A DNA stretch of 15,101 nt from Thermoplasmata archaeon (lineage in GTDB: Archaea; Thermoplasmatota; Thermoplasmata; Lutacidiplasmatales; UBA184): assembly GCA_030039135.1 (NCBI GenBank), contig JASHQN010000165.1:1-15101 (forward strand), given 5' to 3'. Below are positions 12,243 to 15,101 of this stretch, piece after piece. Both the position numbers and the translations under genes were made by a program. Numbering within the stretch: position 1 is the stretch's first letter; every line of letters begins with the position of its first letter. Under the pieces are notes generated by a model. That model saw nothing but the letters and a program-made list of their open reading frames with translations. It did no database searches and was not told the origin of the DNA.

Positions 12243-15101
12243 CTACGAGTCCTCCCGGGGTCCCCGGGGCGAGCGGTGGCGGCGTAGGAAGTAGACTCCC
12301 ACGACCCCGGCGGCGGCGAGTCCTACGAGACCGAAGGTCAGCGGGCCGAGGCCGGTAAGGTACCACGGCGCGCTCGACGATGCCGCGGGCGCCACGACCG
12401 TGGGATCCGACCAGTACATCGGATACTGGATGGAGGGGGTCGTCACACAGCCGCTTGAGGAGCAGGATGTCAAGGTGAGGTCGTTCGTCCCGCCCGCGAG
12501 GAGCGAGAAGACGACCGGCGCCCTCCAGCTGAGGCCCCGCGTGGACAACGAGATCGAAATGAGGTCGTTCTCGATCCCCGACTCCCAGATCCCGGTGTGC
12601 CAGACCCCCGAGGGATACTGGTACGACGCGTTCGGGTTCGAGTCGTAGTACGGTTGACAGACCCCGCCGGGGAAGGGAACGGTCCCGACCGGCTGGGCGA
12701 ACCCGTCCGAGATTCCGAGGAACGCGCCCGGGATCGGGCAGGTAAAGTTCTCGAACTGGCCCGGGGCCGACCCGACGCTGACGTTGAGGAAGTCGACGTA
12801 TTTGAGGTCCGAGAGAAGGACGGTGCCCGAGAGCGTGGTGCCCCACAGGTGCAGGTTCGTCTCGGTGGACCCCGATTGGGGCTCGACGAACACCGTCACG
12901 GGGTTCGACGTGAGCCCGTCGTACGTCGCTTGGAGCGAGAAAACCTGCGCGGCGACGGTCCCGTTGAGCTCGGCGAGCCCCTCGGGCGCGGTCCAGAACA
13001 GCGCGTTGCCGCGGGCGTCCGAGATCGTATGGCCGATCACCGATCCCGGCGCGTAGCTCGACGGCGGCAGATAGGGATTGAACTGACCGGTTTGGCTCTC
13101 GAGCACTGTCTGCGAGACGACCGCGTCCGCGATCGGCACCCCGTCGAGCTCGACCGTCGACGAACCGTAGAGGTTGTACGCCCCGCTCGGGAACGTCGTG
13201 ACGGTAGCGAACATCGGAACTTCCGAGTCCGTGTGCTGGCAGATCCCGTAGGCGTCCGTCACGCAGAGGCTGAGGAACCCCCTCGCGGGCGGCGCACCGA
13301 CCGCGTAGGCCTGGAAGCTCGCCCCGGAGCCTCCGGGCTGGACGTAGAAGTACCCGTACTCCGACGCGTTCGTCGGCAGTGCGGGCGTCACGTAGGTGGG
13401 AGTGTAGAGGAACCGACCGGCGGCGTTCGTGTGGAAGGTCGTCACGGTCCCTCCCCCATACTGACCGGTGTTCTCCCCGCCCGAATACGCCTCCACGGTG
13501 ATGCCGGCCGCGGGCGCTCCAGAGCCGGTCACGACCGCGAGGGTGTACGTCGTGCCGCCGGTGAGCGTGGTGATCGGCACGAGACTCGCCCCGATCGCCT
13601 CGCGGACGGAGTACCGCTGATCCAGCAGCGCGTGATGGGTAGAGGGGGAGACCCCGATGAGCTCCTCGTCGAGAACGGTCGCGTTCGGCATCCCAAGCCC
13701 CTGCAGGAAATTCCAGTTGGGACCTGCGGGGTTGCCGAGGCTGGGATACCAGAGCGGTAGGACCGGATCGCTCGGCTCGTTGACGCTGGCGTTGAAGTAG
13801 TACCAGGTGTACGAATTGTCCGGCGCGTAATCGCCCTCGCCGACTCCGATGTTCTGCATCGGAACGTACGGGTCGGCGGACGCGAATGGGACTCCGGCCT
13901 CCCAGGCGTTGTGCGCGGCGAACAGGACGGGATTCACGTCTCCCATCCGGGGCGAACCGAACGCCACGTCGGCCTGCTCTTCAATGAGGGTCCACTCGCC
14001 GGCCGTGATCGGCGTGGCGAAGCTGGTCCCTCCGTCGAAGAGAATCCAGCCCCCGAAGCTGTACGAGGACATGTTGAAGTCCGCGGCACCCGCGACGATC
14101 GGGTTGATCGTGGTTCCCGTCGAGTAGGTGTCGAGCGCGTTCTCCCACCACGGCTGGGACTCGACGATCGAGGCCCCGAACCCCCCTCCCACGGCGCCCA
14201 ACGCCGGCGAGACCGAGCAACAGCTCCAGTAGGTGAAGCTGGCCACGCTCTGCGCCGGCACCGCCGTCTGGTTGATCTGGTCGTACGGATCGTAGACCGG
14301 GACTCCCGAGGGGAACTCCTGTCCGTTCGGACCGGCCGCGGTCACCTGCCCGCCTCCGACCGCCGTGGATCCCGGTGAGGCCGCCGGGACCCCGGCGCTG
14401 GCCGCCGAAGAACCCGGGATCGCCGCCCCGTTCGTTCCGTCGTCGCCGGACGCGAAGAAGTTCGTGACCCCTTCCGCGTTGAGGATCTCGAGGTCTTCGT
14501 CCTCCACGGTGATATACTCGGGAGCGGCCAAGAAGTAGGCCCACTGTTCGCCGATCTGGTACGAATTCGACGTGATCGAGATCGAACACGCCGCCTCCGC
14601 GGGTCCTTCCACGATCACGATCCCATCGCTGGCCATGCCGGCCAGATTGCAGGGTGCCCCTGTCGTCAGATAGCTCGCGATCTGAAGGTAATCGAACGGG
14701 TTGGTGATCCACGCGGCGCTCGGATCCCCGATGACGTCGATGTGGGCCGAAGGAGCCATCGCCGCGATGTACTCGATGTCGAGCTCGGTCTCGACGGTCC
14801 ACCCCCATAGCTCCCCGTTCTCGATGCAGTTGGAAAGGTTGGTGTTCGGAACGATCGCGGAGGGGTCGTTGATCGCGATCTGCGTGAGCCGATCCATGAG
14901 CTGGCTCGAGCTGCCGAACACCTCCTGGCTGAAGGTCGCGAGGTCGGAGGGGATGGCACAGCCGGCTTCGACCACCGCGACGGTGATCCCTTGGCCGGTG
15001 TCCGGAGTGCCGCCGATGGTAGAGGCACCGTCCCAGAGGTTCTCGGCCCCGGTGAGGACGTGCATCGTGCTCGGGTAGAGGAACTGGCCGTCTCCGCACA
15101 G
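12243..15101 (-). CDS. Sedolisin-family (S53) serine-carboxyl protease, membrane anchored; N-terminus outside window
   Basis: At least 952 aa; the frame is open through the right edge, so the signal and most of the prodomain are missing. Counting from the in-frame Met at 15065, the S53 catalytic set is complete: Glu92 and Asp96 (VETELDIEYIAAMAPSA), the oxyanion Asp208 (FFASGDDG) and Ser348 (DGGTSFATP). Family marks also include GVPAASPGSTAVGGG and, near the domain end, NWNFLQGLGMPN. The remaining 450 or so residues are beta-rich and low in charge, with two repeated Ig-like stretches. A membrane helix at about 909-927 (LTFGLVGLAAAGVVGVYFL) is followed by RRHR and a short basic tail, so the protease faces outward. 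S53 enzymes usually work at acid pH. This fits extracellular protein feeding in an acidic habitat, but habitat is inference. Confidence 0.93.
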   Translation of the reverse strand: MCGDGQFLYPSTMHVLTGAENLWDGASTIGGTPDTGQGITVAVVEAGCAIPSDLATFSQEVFGSSSQLMDRLTQIAINDPSAIVPNTNLSNCIENGELWGWTVETELDIEYIAAMAPSAHIDVIGDPSAAWITNPFDYLQIASYLTTGAPCNLAGMASDGIVIVEGPAEAACSISITSNSYQIGEQWAYFLAAPEYITVEDEDLEILNAEGVTNFFASGDDGTNGAAIPGSSAASAGVPAASPGSTAVGGGQVTAAGPNGQEFPSGVPVYDPYDQINQTAVPAQSVASFTYWSCCSVSPALGAVGGGFGASIVESQPWWENALDTYSTGTTINPIVAGAADFNMSSYSFGGWILFDGGTSFATPITAGEWTLIEEQADVAFGSPRMGDVNPVLFAAHNAWEAGVPFASADPYVPMQNIGVGEGDYAPDNSYTWYYFNASVNEPSDPVLPLWYPSLGNPAGPNWNFLQGLGMPNATVLDEELIGVSPSTHHALLDQRYSVREAIGASLVPITTLTGGTTYTLAVVTGSGAPAAGITVEAYSGGENTGQYGGGTVTTFHTNAAGRFLYTPTYVTPALPTNASEYGYFYVQPGGSGASFQAYAVGAPPARGFLSLCVTDAYGICQHTDSEVPMFATVTTFPSGAYNLYGSSTVELDGVPIADAVVSQTVLESQTGQFNPYLPPSSYAPGSVIGHTISDARGNALFWTAPEGLAELNGTVAAQVFSLQATYDGLTSNPVTVFVEPQSGSTETNLHLWGTTLSGTVLLSDLKYVDFLNVSVGSAPGQFENFTCPIPGAFLGISDGFAQPVGTVPFPGGVCQPYYDSNPNASYQYPSGVWHTGIWESGIENDLISISLSTRGLSWRAPVVFSLLAGGTNDLTLTSCSSSGCVTTPSIQYPMYWSDPTVVAPAASSSAPWYLTGLGPLTFGLVGLAAAGVVGVYFLRRHRSPRGPREDS

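Overview
The window is archaeal. The evidence is a tRNA gene whose T-loop is interrupted by a short intron with a bulge-helix-bulge fold, a large-subunit rRNA with archaeal signature sequence, TATA-type boxes about 25-30 bp upstream of several genes, and probable leaderless starts. The 23S gene is not joined to a 16S gene: within 1.1 kb of its 5' end lies an unrelated protein gene. Unlinked rRNA genes are known from Thermoplasmatota. Together with the high GC content and a secreted acid-type S53 protease, this suggests a GC-rich, uncultivated Thermoplasmatota lineage. That placement is inference; only the archaeal call is firm.

Layout. About 1-945 (-): the 5' third of 23S rRNA, running off the left edge, with its own promoter near 1113-1122. 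1151-3840 (-): a Cas4/RecB-like Fe-S nuclease, a nucleotidyltransferase-like protein with an extra N-terminal domain, and a class II glutamine amidotransferase. 3953-4791 (+): two A-type Fe-S carrier paralogues, the second rebuilt around Gly/Cys repeats. 4796-5374 (-): a GNAT acetyltransferase. 5438-5630 (-): a tRNA pair, tRNA-Ile2(CAU) and intron-containing tRNA-Asn(GUU). 5657-6055 (-): a winged-helix regulator. 6138-8179 (-): a two-gene operon, N-carbamoylputrescine amidohydrolase followed by agmatine deiminase, which turns agmatine into putrescine. 8550-9566 (+): a zinc alcohol dehydrogenase. 9652-9822 (-): a 56-aa one-helix membrane protein.

10061-11884 looks like an accessory insert. A two-mismatch copy of the last 24 nt of the tRNA-Arg gene lies at 10061-10084 and the intact tRNA-Arg is at 11860-11933. 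Between them are a VOC protein and a YCII protein (-) and, divergently, an HxlR regulator coupled by a GTGA overlap to an SRPBCC protein (+). These four genes are visibly less GC-rich than their surroundings. No integrase lies between the repeats, so the insertion reading is a hypothesis.

12243-15101 (-): a large sedolisin-family (S53) protease with a complete catalytic set, a long beta-rich C-terminal region and a C-terminal membrane anchor. Its N-terminus lies beyond the right edge.

The most unusual items are the T-loop intron with a relaxed bulge-helix-bulge motif, the eight-cysteine IscA-like paralogue, and the tRNA-Arg-flanked four-gene module. No CRISPR array, IS element or phage gene was seen.
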